Origin: Pseudomonas sp. GD04019
GTDB taxonomy: Bacteria; Pseudomonadota; Gammaproteobacteria; Pseudomonadales; Pseudomonadaceae
NCBI RefSeq assembly: GCF_029837695.1
Contig: NZ_JAOEEA010000010.1
Coordinates: forward strand, 62,001 to 126,000
Direction: 5' to 3'
Length of the DNA: 64,000 nucleotides
The notes under the pieces are model-generated. The model was not told the origin of the DNA, made no database searches, and worked only from the letters and a program-made list of their open reading frames with translations. The translations under genes and the position numbers were made by a program. How positions within the stretch are numbered: position 1 is the first letter of the stretch; each line of letters starts with the position of its first letter. Below, one piece after another: positions 11,353-22,481 of this stretch.

Positions 11353-12663
11353 TCAGGCTGCTTGCGGGGCTTCCGCCGGCTTGACCGCTTCTTCGTAGGA
11401 GACCGCTTTATCGGTCACGCTGGCCTTCTGCAGGACAGTATCTACAACTTGTTCTTCCAGTACAACCGAACGCACTTCGTTCAGCTGCTGGTCGTTCTTG
11501 TAGTACCAGGCCACAACCTGCTGCGGCTCCTGATAAGCCGAGGCCATTTCCTCGATCAGCTCGCGAACGCGGGCTTCGTCGGCCTTCAGCTCGCCCTGCT
11601 TGACCACTTCGGCGACGATCAGGCCCAGCACCACGCGGCGCTTGGCTTGTTCTTCAAACAGCTCGGCCGGCAGCTGGTCAGGCTTGATGTTGCCACCGAA
11701 CTGCTGAACGGCCTGCACGCGCAGACGGTTCACTTCGTTGCCGATCAGGGATTTCGGCACTTCGACCGGGTTGGCGGCCAGCAGGCCTTCCATGACCTGG
11801 TTCTTCACCTTGGACTTGATGGCCTGACGCAGTTCGCGGTCCATGTTCTTGCGCACTTCGGCGCGGAAGCCTTCCAGGCCGCTTTCCTTGACGCCGAACA
11901 GGGCGAAGAAGTCGTCGTTCAGTTCCGGCAGCTGCGGAGCGGAAACGCTGTTGACGGTCACGGTGAACTCGGCGGTCTTACCGGCCAGGTCCAGGTTCTG
12001 GTAGTCAGCCGGGAAGGTCGGATTGATTACGCGCTCTTCGCCAGCCTTGACGCCGACCAGGGCATCTTCGAAGCCCGGGATCATGCGGCCGGAGCCCAGC
12101 ACCAGCGGAGTGCCCTTGGCGCTGCCGCCAGCGAAGGCTTCGCCGTCGATCTTGCCAACGAAGTCGATGTTCAGCTGGTCGCCATTCTCGGCGGCACGCT
12201 CGACGGCTTCGAAGCGGGTGTTCTGCTTGCGCAGGATTTCCAGCATGTTGTCGACGTCGGCGTCGGTCACGTCAGCCTGGAGGCGCTCGACGGCGATGCC
12301 ATCGAACCCAGCCAGCTTGATTTCCGGGAACACTTCGAAAGTGGCGACGTACTCGAGGTCCTTGCCCTTCTCGAAGATCTTCGGCTCGACGGACGGAGCA
12401 CCAGCCGGATTCAGCTTCTGCTCGACGATGGCTTCGTAGAAGGTGGCCTGGATCAGGTCGCCCAGGGCTTCCTGGCGGGCGCTGTCTTCATAGCGCTGAC
12501 GGATGACGTTCATCGGCACTTTGCCGGGACGGAAACCAGCCACCTTGGCACGACGGGCAGTCTGTTGCAGACGCTTGGTCACTTCGGTCTCGATGCGCTC
12601 GGCAGGCACGCCGATGGTCATGCGGCGCTCAAGAGCGGAGGTGCTTTCAACAGAAACTTGCAT
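11353..12663 (-). CDS. tig: Trigger factor, ribosome-bound chaperone
   Basis: Ribosome-associated folding chaperone with peptidyl-prolyl isomerase activity; 436 residues. The N-terminal ribosome-binding domain carries the signature GFRPGKVP (near residue 43). An FKBP-type isomerase domain follows in the middle (about 150-245, with [13 protein letters not shown] and [12 protein letters not shown]), and then a helical C-terminal chaperone domain. I use ATG 12663 (MQVSVEST), preceded by GAGGAATATCC; an in-frame start 8 residues upstream lacks such a site. It is first gene of the tig-clpP-clpX-lon block. Confidence 0.97.
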   Translation of the reverse strand: MQVSVESTSALERRMTIGVPAERIETEVTKRLQQTARRAKVAGFRPGKVPMNVIRQRYEDSARQEALGDLIQATFYEAIVEQKLNPAGAPSVEPKIFEKGKDLEYVATFEVFPEIKLAGFDGIAVERLQADVTDADVDNMLEILRKQNTRFEAVERAAENGDQLNIDFVGKIDGEAFAGGSAKGTPLVLGSGRMIPGFEDALVGVKAGEERVINPTFPADYQNLDLAGKTAEFTVTVNSVSAPQLPELNDDFFALFGVKESGLEGFRAEVRKNMDRELRQAIKSKVKNQVMEGLLAANPVEVPKSLIGNEVNRLRVQAVQQFGGNIKPDQLPAELFEEQAKRRVVLGLIVAEVVKQGELKADEARVRELIEEMASAYQEPQQVVAWYYKNDQQLNEVRSVVLEEQVVDTVLQKASVTDKAVSYEEAVKPAEAPQAA

Positions 12664-12723
12664 GGATATTCCTCGTTGCACAGACATAAGCCGGCGTTCC
12701 GGCCCCAGAATCGAAAGGCAAGC

Positions 12724-12752
12724 ATTCTAGTGGCTCGAATAGCAGAAGTCAC
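12724..12752 (-). promoter_or_regulatory. Sigma-70-type promoter candidate of tig
   Basis: On the minus strand, GTGACT (12747-12752), 17 bases, then TAGAAT (12724-12729), about 60 bases before the tig ATG. The -10 is near consensus; the -35 is moderate. Confidence 0.5.
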
Positions 12753-12809
12753 CTGCACAAAACGAGCAAGAAACGGCGGGGTATATAAGGAGGGATTACA
12801 AAGAAAAGA

Positions 12810-12894
12810 TGGTGCGGACGGAGAGACTCGAACTCTCACACCTTTCGGCGCCAGAACCTAAATCTGGTGTGTCTACCAATTTCACCACGTCCGC
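12810..12894 (-). tRNA. tRNA-Leu (anticodon UAG)
   Basis: 85-base class II tRNA including an encoded CCA (12810-12812). The acceptor stem GCGGACG pairs with CGTCCGC. The anticodon stem CCAGA/TCTGG encloses TTTAGGT, giving anticodon TAG; there is a long variable arm and a GTTCGAGTC T-loop. It is the last tRNA of the three-tRNA cluster and is separated from tRNA-His by a terminator-like hairpin. Confidence 0.96.
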
Positions 12895-12911
12895 GTGGTA
12901 ACACTTGAAAC

Positions 12912-12942
12912 GAAAACGCCAGGCTTTTGGCCTGGCGTTTTC
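12912..12942. terminator. Terminator-like hairpin inside the tRNA cluster, between tRNA-His and tRNA-Leu
   Basis: Perfect 13-base stem GAAAACGCCAGGC/GCCTGGCGTTTTC (12912-12924 with 12930-12942) with a 5-base loop. On the minus strand, the direction of the tRNAs, it ends in TTTTCGTTTC. It is shaped like a rho-independent terminator in either direction. Confidence 0.75.
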
Positions 12943-12949
12943 TCGAATA

Positions 12950-13026
12950 TGGGGTGGACGATGGGAATCGAACCCACGACACCAGGAGCCACAATCCTGT
13001 GCTCTACCAACTGAGCTACGCCCACC
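12950..13026 (-). tRNA. tRNA-His (anticodon GUG)
   Basis: 77 bases counting the extra 5' G typical of tRNA-His and the encoded CCA (12950-12952). The acceptor GTGGGCG pairs with CGTCCAC. The anticodon loop sequence ATTGTGGC gives GTG, and the T-loop is GTTCGATTC. Confidence 0.96.
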
Positions 13027-13056
13027 ATATTGCGTTGCTTGTGCCTGATTCGCCAA

Positions 13057-13133
13057 TGGCGCACCCGGCAGGACTCGAACCTGCGACCATCCGCTTAGAA
13101 GGCGGATGCTCTATCCAGCTGAGCTACGGGCGC
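13057..13133 (-). tRNA. tRNA-Arg (anticodon UCU)
   Basis: 77-base tRNA with encoded CCA (13057-13059). The acceptor GCGCCCG pairs with CGGGTGC, and the anticodon arm CCGCCTTCTAAGCGG gives TCT. It is the first tRNA of the operon; tRNA-His follows after 30 bases. Confidence 0.96.
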
Positions 13134-13231
13134 TTAATCATCTGCGGAACAGACTTCTAAGCTACAGCTCCAACCGCTTCCGGTCGTTGCCATCTTACCC
13201 AGCGGCTGGCTGTGCTCGACAAGCGGGGCGA

Positions 13232-13260
13232 ATCTTATAGAGGCGATCCGGGGGCGTCAA
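13232..13260 (-). promoter_or_regulatory. Stable-RNA promoter of the tRNA operon
   Basis: On the minus strand, TTGACG (13255-13260), 17 bases, TAAGAT (13232-13237), followed by the GC-rich discriminator TCGCCCCGC. This pattern is typical of promoters under stringent (ppGpp) control. It lies about 100 bases upstream of tRNA-Arg. Divergent folD begins about 130 bases to the other side. Confidence 0.72.
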
Positions 13261-13393
13261 CACGAAAATGAAAAAATTCCTGTTGGATAAAGGAGTTACA
13301 GGAAAGCACGACGCATGTGCCTTTGCCCCACCGGCCGCCCATGCGAGAATGCGCGACCTTTTTTCCACCCTCCCCTATGGTTAAGCAAGCGTC

Positions 13394-14248
13394 ATGACCG
13401 CAAAACTGATCGACGGCAAAACCATCGCCGCCAACCTCCGCAAGGACATCGCCAAACGCGTCGCCGAGCGCCGCCAGCAGGGCCTTCGCGCCCCCGGCCT
13501 GGCCGTGATCCTGGTCGGCAGCGACCCTGCCTCCCAGGTCTATGTGTCGCACAAGCGCAAGGACTGCGAGGAAGTCGGCTTCGTTTCCGTGGCCCATGAC
13601 CTGCCTGCCACCACCACTCAGGGCGAGCTGCTGAGCCTGATCGATCAGCTCAACCGCGACAGCGCTATCGACGGCATTCTGGTACAGCTGCCCCTGCCCG
13701 CCCATCTGGACGCCTCGCAGCTGCTCGAACGCATCAACCCGGACAAGGACGTCGACGGCTTCCACCCGTTCAACGTCGGCCGCCTGTCCCAGCGCATGCC
13801 GCTGCTGCGCTCCTGCACGCCGAAAGGGATCATGACCCTGCTGGAAAGCACCGGTGTCGACCTGCACGGCCAACACGCCGTGGTCGTGGGCGCCTCCAAC
13901 ATCGTCGGCCGCCCGATGGCCCTCGAACTGCTGCTGGCCGGCTGCACCGTCACCGTTACCCACCGCTTCACCAAGGATCTGGCAGGCCATGTGGCCCAGG
14001 CTGACATCGTGGTCGCAGCCGCCGGCAAGACGGGCCTGGTCAAGGGTGACTGGATCAAACCGGGCGCCATCGTCATCGACGTGGGCATCAACCGTCAGGA
14101 CGACGGCAAGCTGGTCGGCGACGTGGAGTACGACGTGGCCGCCGAGCGCGCCGGCTGGATCACCCCGGTACCGGGCGGTGTCGGCCCGATGACCCGCGCC
14201 TGCCTGCTGGAGAACACCCTCTACGCTGCCGATCATCTGCACGCGTAA
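13394..14248 (+). CDS. folD: Methylene-tetrahydrofolate dehydrogenase / cyclohydrolase FolD
   Basis: Bifunctional enzyme interconverting 5,10-methylene-THF and 10-formyl-THF through methenyl-THF; 284 residues. The catalytic-domain signature [13 protein letters not shown] contains the key lysine. QLPLP and the substrate motif [10 protein letters not shown] follow, then the NADP-binding motif [11 protein letters not shown] and the C-terminal signature [11 protein letters not shown]. It is divergent from the tRNA operon and ends at a strong terminator. In the gene order I know from P. aeruginosa, cysS follows nearby; here a 15-kb block is inserted. Confidence 0.97.
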   Translation: MTAKLIDGKTIAANLRKDIAKRVAERRQQGLRAPGLAVILVGSDPASQVYVSHKRKDCEEVGFVSVAHDLPATTTQGELLSLIDQLNRDSAIDGILVQLPLPAHLDASQLLERINPDKDVDGFHPFNVGRLSQRMPLLRSCTPKGIMTLLESTGVDLHGQHAVVVGASNIVGRPMALELLLAGCTVTVTHRFTKDLAGHVAQADIVVAAAGKTGLVKGDWIKPGAIVIDVGINRQDDGKLVGDVEYDVAAERAGWITPVPGGVGPMTRACLLENTLYAADHLHA

Positions 14249-14264
14249 GCCGTTCCGGCAATGA

Positions 14265-14290
14265 AAAACGGCGCCCTAAGGCGCCGTTTT
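14265..14290. terminator. Bidirectional terminator between folD and the ABC transporter operon
   Basis: Perfect 11-base stem AAAACGGCGCC/GGCGCCGTTTT (14265-14275 with 14280-14290) around CTAA, followed by CGTTT on the plus strand; the A run serves the minus strand. Confidence 0.88.
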
Positions 14291-14307
14291 CGTTTCCACC
14301 TCAGTTC

Positions 14308-16047
14308 TTACTGAGCTTTCTGCCAGGACTTCACCAGCTCGTCGTAGCTCACGGTCTCGCCTTTCGGCTTCTCGTTCTCCAGCTTCGGCTTGGGTGCGCC
14401 CGGCTGGTCCAGCCAGTATTGCGGGTCCTTCTCTTCGTTGAGTTTCGGACCGCAATCACCCTGCACGCCGGAACGCTCGATGCGCGCCATCATGCTGTCC
14501 TGGGCCGCCGCCAGACCATCCAGAGCCTCCTGTGGAGTCTTGTCGCCACTCGCCGCCTCGGCGATGAACTGCCACCACAGCTGAGCCAGGCGCGGGTAGT
14601 CCGGCACGTTGGTGCCGGTGGGGGTCCACTGCACCCGGGCCGGACTGCGGTAGAACTCGACCAGACCGCCGAGCTTGGGCGCGGCATCGGTCATTGCCTG
14701 GGAGTTGATGTCCGACTCGCGAATCGGCGTCAGGCCGACCAGGGTCTTCTTCAGCGAAACGGTCTTGGCGGTGACGAATTGCGCGTACAGCCAAGCCGCC
14801 AGGCGCTGTTTCTCCGGAGTCGACTTGAGGAAGGTCCAGGAGCCTGCGTCCTGGTAGCCGAGCTTCATGCCCTCCTCCCAGTACGGGCCCTTGGGCGACG
14901 GCGCCATGCGCCACTTCGGCGTGCCATCCTCGTTGACCACGGCCAGCCCCGGCTTGGTCATGTCCGCAGTGAACGCGGTGTACCAGAAGATCTGCTGGGC
15001 GATATTGCCCTGGGCAGGCACCGGGCCGGCCTCGGAGAAGGTCATGCCCTGGGCTTCCGGCGGCGCATACTGGCGCATCCAGTCGACGTACTTGGTGGTG
15101 GCGTAGACCGCCGCCGGGCCGTTGGTGTCGCCACCGCGAGCGACGCTGGAGCCCACCGGGCGACAGCCCTCGACGCGGATGCCCCACTCGTCCACCGGCA
15201 CGCCATTGGGCAGGCCCTTGTCGCCGCCGCCGGCCATGGAGAACCAGGCGTCGGTGAAGCGCCAGCCCAGCGACGGGTCCTTCTTGCCGTAGTCCATGTG
15301 GCCATAGACACGCTTGCCGTCGATTTCCTTGACATGCTCGGTGAAGAACTGGGCGATGTCCTCGTAGGCCGACCAGTTGACCGGCACACCCAGCTCGTAG
15401 CCGTAGATTTCCTTGAACTTGGCCTTCAGCTCGGGCTTCTCGAACCAGTCGGCGCGGAACCAGTAGAGGTTGGCGAACTGCTGGTCGGGCAGCTGGTAGA
15501 GCTTCTTGTCCGGCCCGGTGGTGAAGGAAATGCCGATGAAGTCGTTCAGGTCGAGGGTCGGCGAAGTGAAGTCCTTGCCCTCGTTGGCGATCATGTCGCT
15601 GATCGCCACTGCCTTGCCATAACGGAAGTGGGTGCCGATCAGGTCCGAGTCGTTGACCCAGCCGTCATAGATGTTCTTGCCGGACTGCATCTGGGTCTGC
15701 AGCTTCTCCACCACGTCGCCTTCCTGCATCAGGTCGTGGGTGAGCTTGATCCCGGTGATCTCGCTGAAGGCCTTGGCCAGGACCTTGGCCTCGTATTCAT
15801 GGGTGGCGATGGTCTCGGAGGCGACATTGATCTCCATGCCGCGGAACGGCTCGGCCGCCTTGATGAACCACTTCAGCTCGGCGAGCTGCTGCTCCTTGGT
15901 CAGGGTGGACGGCGAGAACTCGCTGTCGATCCATTTCTTCGCCGCCTCTTCATAGGCATCCGCCCAGGCCGCGCCGCTCAATCCGGACAACGTCAGCAGG
16001 GCTGCCAGCGCCATGCTATGTCGGGTCTTGTAGTTGTTGTCGAACAT
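14308..16047 (-). CDS. Periplasmic substrate-binding protein of a glycerol-type ABC transporter
   Basis: 579-residue secreted solute-binding protein with a signal peptide (residues 1-30, cleavage after AWA). Its size and its company (two CUT-like ATPases, two permeases and a DUF2160 protein) fit the GlpV-type glycerol-binding proteins described in rhizobial GlpSTPQV systems. The substrate is inferred from context, not from binding residues. The start at 16047 (MFDNNYK) has a strong AAGGAGG site; a longer frame upstream is non-coding. It is last gene of the operon and ends facing folD. A DUF2160 gene separates it from the permeases. Several sugar or polyol substrates remain possible. Confidence 0.8.
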   Translation of the reverse strand: MFDNNYKTRHSMALAALLTLSGLSGAAWADAYEEAAKKWIDSEFSPSTLTKEQQLAELKWFIKAAEPFRGMEINVASETIATHEYEAKVLAKAFSEITGIKLTHDLMQEGDVVEKLQTQMQSGKNIYDGWVNDSDLIGTHFRYGKAVAISDMIANEGKDFTSPTLDLNDFIGISFTTGPDKKLYQLPDQQFANLYWFRADWFEKPELKAKFKEIYGYELGVPVNWSAYEDIAQFFTEHVKEIDGKRVYGHMDYGKKDPSLGWRFTDAWFSMAGGGDKGLPNGVPVDEWGIRVEGCRPVGSSVARGGDTNGPAAVYATTKYVDWMRQYAPPEAQGMTFSEAGPVPAQGNIAQQIFWYTAFTADMTKPGLAVVNEDGTPKWRMAPSPKGPYWEEGMKLGYQDAGSWTFLKSTPEKQRLAAWLYAQFVTAKTVSLKKTLVGLTPIRESDINSQAMTDAAPKLGGLVEFYRSPARVQWTPTGTNVPDYPRLAQLWWQFIAEAASGDKTPQEALDGLAAAQDSMMARIERSGVQGDCGPKLNEEKDPQYWLDQPGAPKPKLENEKPKGETVSYDELVKSWQKAQ

Positions 16048-16097
16048 AGACTCCTCCTTGCTTGAATAGAAAAGCGACCGTCCAGCCAGGCAGCCGG

Positions 16098-16370
16098 TCA
16101 GCCCCAACGCATCACCACGAGTAACCACACGACGGACAGCGCCGAGGCTATCCAGGTGCTCCAGTCGGTCACGCCCACTACCAGCAGGTGCAGGTAGGCG
16201 CTGCCGAGCAAACCGATGAACAGCCGGTCGCCACGGGTGTTGACGATCGGCAGAAAGCCTCTGCGCTCGACGCAGGGCGAGCGGATTTCCCATACCGTCA
16301 TGCCCACCAGCAGCAGCGCGATGCCGCCGAAGAAGGCCGCCGTGACCGGAGTCCAGGCCATCCATTCCAT
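16098..16370 (-). CDS. DUF2160 small membrane protein of glycerol-type ABC operon
   Basis: 90-residue protein with about three hydrophobic segments (residues 8-26, 50-66, 70-87) and the motif WEIRSPCVERRGFLPI between helices 1 and 2. I recognise it as the DUF2160 family, which accompanies glycerol ABC transporters. Its role is not established; an accessory membrane subunit is plausible. The start follows GAGGAG. It is separated by 12 bases from the upstream permease and by 50 from the binding protein. Confidence 0.82.
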   Translation of the reverse strand: MEWMAWTPVTAAFFGGIALLLVGMTVWEIRSPCVERRGFLPIVNTRGDRLFIGLLGSAYLHLLVVGVTDWSTWIASALSVVWLLVVMRWG

Positions 16371-16382
16371 AGTCGTTTCTCC

Positions 16383-17183
<801 letters not shown>

Positions 17184-17193
17184 GGGGCGCTCC

Positions 17194-18056
<863 letters not shown>

Positions 18057-18060
<4 letters not shown>

Positions 18061-19154
18061 GCCCGCACCTCCACCAGCACGTCGTCGGCGTAGAGCATCA
18101 GCCACTGGGACGGGAAGCCGATGTAGGCCACCTTCTGCGGCACCGGCAGGTCCTCCTGCAAGCGTGCCTTGAGCGTCACGCCGTCCAGCTCCAGAGTGAG
18201 GATCTTGTAAGTACCCAGGTCCTCGACATGGCGCACTTCGCCGCGCAGGGCATCGACGAAGGGCTCGTCGCTGACATGCACGAACTCCGGGCGGATACCC
18301 AGCTTCAGCGGCCGCCCGCCCAGCCCGGCCAGGTGCTGGCTCAGGGCCGGCGCCAGCGGCACACGGGTCTGGCCGAAGCACACGCCGCCGGCGTAGGGCG
18401 TGACCTCAATCAGGTTCATTCCCGGGCTACCGATGAAGAAGCCCACAAAGGTATGTTTCGGGCGTTCGAACAGCTCGCGCGGGGTGCCGAACTGGACGAT
18501 CTGCCCGCCGTACATCACCGCGATCTTGTCAGCGAAGGTCGAGGCCTCCAGCTGATCGTGGGTGACGTAGACCATGGTGATGTTGAACTGCTCGTGGATC
18601 TGCTTGAGCTTGCGCCGCAGCTTCCACTTCAGGTGCGGGTCGATCACCGTCAGCGGCTCGTCGAAGAGGATCGCCGACACATCGTCGCGTACCAGGCCGC
18701 GGCCCATGGAGACCTTCTGCTTCTCGTCGGCCGTCAGGTTGCGCGCCTTCTTGTGCAGCAGCGGGTGCAGGTCCAGCACCTCGGCGATCTCGTGCACCTT
18801 GCTGGTCACGCGGGATTCGGCCAGGCCCTGGTTGCGCAGCGGAAAGGCCAGGTTGTCGAACACCGTCATGGTGTCGTACACCACCGGGAACTGGAAAACC
18901 TGGGCGATGTTGCGCTCCTGCGGCGGCAGGTCGTTGACCTCGCGCATGTCGAACAGCACCTTGCCCTCGGACGGGCTGAGCAGCCCGGAAATGATGTTGA
19001 GCAGGGTCGACTTGCCGCAGCCGGACGGGCCGAGCAGCGCATAGGCGCCGCCCTGCTCCCAGACATGGGTCATCTCGCGGATGGCGTAGTCGTCCGGCCC
19101 GCTCGGTTGGGCGCTGTAACTGTGAGCCAGGTTCTGCAGGCGTATCTCGGCCAT
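18057..19154 (-). CDS. ABC transporter ATPase, GlpT-like, with degenerate signature motif
   Basis: 365-residue ATPase of the CUT/MalK type: ABC cassette followed by a TOBE-like regulatory domain. Walker A is GPSGCGKS, Walker B is AILFDEPLTVID, and the switch histidine is present in VTHDQ. The ABC signature, normally LSGGQ, reads LTADEKQ. The canonical signature is supplied by the partner ATPase encoded just upstream, so the two probably work as a heterodimer. The start is preceded by TGAGGAGCG; the end overlaps the permease start. Confidence 0.9.
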
Positions 19155-19164
19155 GGTGCGCTCC

Positions 19165-20247
<1,083 letters not shown>

Positions 20248-20314
20248 GGCGTGTCCTTATGGTTATTTCGCCCGTCGCCGCGAAGCTGCTGTTCGGCGGC
20301 GGCACTGCCATAAG

Positions 20315-20330
20315 GCGACATTCGTGCCAG
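20315..20330 (-). promoter_or_regulatory. Sigma-54 (-24/-12) promoter candidate of the glycerol-type ABC operon
   Basis: On the minus strand, CTGGCACGAATGTCGC fits TGGCACG-N4-TTGC with one mismatch and keeps the invariant GG-N10-GC spacing. It is 68 bases upstream of the first ATPase gene, and a sigma-54-dependent activator is encoded divergently next to it. Confidence 0.72.
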
Positions 20331-20415
20331 GGCCGATGTGCGCAAACGAAAATTCGCCATGCCGCTGATTGCAAAGGAATATCCGCAAAACCGTGGAAAC
20401 TGCTGTGGCAAGTGC

Positions 20416-20485
20416 TGAACAGTTTTGAACAGCGAAACTTGAACAACTGAACACTTCGCCCTTTGACTTTGAACAGCAATGAACA
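20416..20485. repeat. Six TGAACA repeats, candidate upstream activator sites
   Basis: TGAACA occurs at 20416, 20426, 20440, 20448, 20470 and 20480, all in the same direction. The outer pairs are spaced by 10 bases, one helical turn. The array is 86-170 bases upstream of the sigma-54 promoter candidate and 150-220 bases upstream of the activator gene, a usual enhancer distance. Confidence 0.6.
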
Positions 20486-20508
20486 ACACTGGGCGAACGC
20501 TCAATCCC

Positions 20509-20526
20509 TCTCCCGCCCGCGGGAGA
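20509..20526. repeat. Short palindrome TCTCCCGC-CC-GCGGGAGA
   Basis: Perfect 8-base inverted arms in the intergenic region before the activator gene. The flanking CCCTCTCCCG...GGGAGAAGG resembles dispersed palindromes seen in many GC-rich proteobacterial genomes. It is the only copy I noticed in this window. Confidence 0.45.
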
Positions 20527-20638
20527 AGGTCGGAGCCAGGAGGCGCCCAGCGCCCTCCTGCGCAGGCCCGTCTATTGCAGTAACGGCGACGCCAGCACGG
20601 AAGCTGTGACGATAAATACAAGAATCAGGCGAACCCTC

Positions 20639-22480
20639 ATGACTGCTACTGCCCCGGCGCCGAGCCACGACGCCATCGTTCATGACTCCTGGAGCCGCTG
20701 CCGCGACTTCGGCCTCTCCCACCAGAGCCAGCCGGCCTTCGGCCAGGCCGCGCCCGGCGAGGTCTCGGCCCTGCTGGAGAGCCAGCATTTCCTGGTGCAG
20801 ACCACCCACCAGGAGGTACTGCCCTACTACGAGAACATCCTGGCCAACTCCAACTGCCTGATCATGCTGGCCGACAACCAGGGCCAGCTGCTGCAGTCCT
20901 GGGGTGACCGCCGCTTCGTCGAGCCGGCCCAGGCCGCTGGCTTCGTCCCCGGCGCGCTGTGGCAGGAACGCTACAGCGGCACCAACGCCATTGGCACGGC
21001 ACTGGCCTGTGGCCAGGCGGTGCATATCCAGCGCGACGAGCACTACCTCAAGGCCAACCGCTTCATGACCGGCTCGGCCTCGCCGATCTTCGATGCTGCC
21101 CGGCAGATGATCGGCGTACTCGACGTATCCAGCGACAGCTACCTGCCACCCGCCCACACCCTGGGCATGGTCAAGATGATGAGCCAGTCGGTGGAAAACC
21201 GGCTGATCCTCAACCTGTTCAAGGACGACTACTTCCAGCTCAGCTTCAACACCAGCCTGGACAACCTGGACAGCCAGTGGGCCGGCCTGCTGGTGTTCGA
21301 CGAGGCCGGGCAGATCGTCTCGGCCAACCGCCGCGCCGACAGCCTGCTCGGCGTCGGCCTGTCACGGGTGAATATCGAGAGCCTGTTCGACGTGCCGCTG
21401 CAGCAGCTGCTCAACCAGCCGGAGAACCTGCCCTTCGCTCTGCGCGCCGCCGGCCGTTACCGTTTCCACGGTCTGCTCAAGCGCCCGCGCAAGCCACGCA
21501 TCCAGCCCCGCGACTTCCGCCCGCAAGCGCCCCAGGTCCAACCACAGACAGGCTTCACCCTGGCCAATATCAACCTCGGCGACCCACGGGTGGACAAGGC
21601 CGTACGCCAGGCCGAGAGACTGGTGGAGAAGGACATCCCGATCCTGATCCAGGGCGAGACCGGCGCCGGCAAGGAGGTGTTCGTCAAGGCCCTGCACAAC
21701 GCCAGCTCGCGCGCCGGCCAGCCGCTAATCGCGGTCAACTGCGCGGCGATTCCCGCCGAGCTGGTGGAGTCGGAACTTTTCGGCTACGAGAAAGGCGCCT
21801 TCACCGGCGCCAGCCAGAAAGGCAGCATCGGTCTGATCCGCAAGGCGCACAGAGGCACCCTGTTCCTCGACGAAGTCGGCGACATGCCGCTGGCCGTGCA
21901 GGCCCGTCTGCTACGCGTGCTGCAGGAACGCAGCGTGCAGCCGCTGGGCGGCGGCGAGCCCTACCCGGTGGACATCCGCCTGGTCTCGGCGACCAACCGC
22001 CCGCTGCGCCAGGACGTGGACGCCGGCCTGTTCCGCGCCGACCTCTACTACCGCATCAGCGGCCTCAACCTGGAGCTGCCGCCGCTGCGCGAGCGCACCG
22101 ACAAGGCCGCGCTGTTCCAGCGGGTGTGGGAGCACCACCGCGAACCCAGCCAGTGGGCCGGCCTCAGTCGTGAAGTGCTGGCGCTGTTCCAGCGCCACCC
22201 CTGGCCCGGCAACCTGCGCCAACTGAGCAGCGTGATGCAGATCGCCCTGGCCATGGCCGACGACCAGCCGATCCGCGTCGAGCACCTGCCGGACGACTTC
22301 TTCGCCGACCTGGAGACCGAGGCCGACGCCCCGCCAGCCCGCGAAGCGCTGCCCGAAATCCTCGACCTGGCCAGCCAGTACCAGGCCTGCGGCGGCAACA
22401 TCTCGCACCTGGCCCGCAGCCTGGGCCTGAGCCGCAATACCCTGTACAAGCGCCTGCGCGAGCAGGGCGTGAAGGTCTGA
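20639..22480 (+). CDS. Sigma-54-dependent transcriptional activator, AcoR-like
   Basis: 613-residue enhancer-binding protein. The N-terminal GAF-like sensor (about 70-195) has the AcoR-family motif YSGTNAIGTAL. A PAS-like segment follows (about 212-280). The AAA+ domain has Walker A GETGAGKE (339-346) and the sigma-54 contact loop GAFTGA (386-391). The C-terminal Fis-type helix-turn-helix is GGNISHLARSLGLSRNTLYK. I prefer ATG 20639 (MTATAPAP); a GTG at 20606 is in frame. It is divergent from the glycerol-type ABC operon, which has a -24/-12 promoter candidate, so that operon is its probable target. The inducer is unknown. The stop lies 1 base from the end of the convergent GGDEF/EAL gene. Confidence 0.9.
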   Translation: MTATAPAPSHDAIVHDSWSRCRDFGLSHQSQPAFGQAAPGEVSALLESQHFLVQTTHQEVLPYYENILANSNCLIMLADNQGQLLQSWGDRRFVEPAQAAGFVPGALWQERYSGTNAIGTALACGQAVHIQRDEHYLKANRFMTGSASPIFDAARQMIGVLDVSSDSYLPPAHTLGMVKMMSQSVENRLILNLFKDDYFQLSFNTSLDNLDSQWAGLLVFDEAGQIVSANRRADSLLGVGLSRVNIESLFDVPLQQLLNQPENLPFALRAAGRYRFHGLLKRPRKPRIQPRDFRPQAPQVQPQTGFTLANINLGDPRVDKAVRQAERLVEKDIPILIQGETGAGKEVFVKALHNASSRAGQPLIAVNCAAIPAELVESELFGYEKGAFTGASQKGSIGLIRKAHRGTLFLDEVGDMPLAVQARLLRVLQERSVQPLGGGEPYPVDIRLVSATNRPLRQDVDAGLFRADLYYRISGLNLELPPLRERTDKAALFQRVWEHHREPSQWAGLSREVLALFQRHPWPGNLRQLSSVMQIALAMADDQPIRVEHLPDDFFADLETEADAPPAREALPEILDLASQYQACGGNISHLARSLGLSRNTLYKRLREQGVKV

Positions 22481-22481
22481 G

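Noticed and set aside
20509..20526. Palindrome before the sigma-54 activator considered as a terminator
   Set aside because: No T tract and only a 2-base loop; kept as a repeat.
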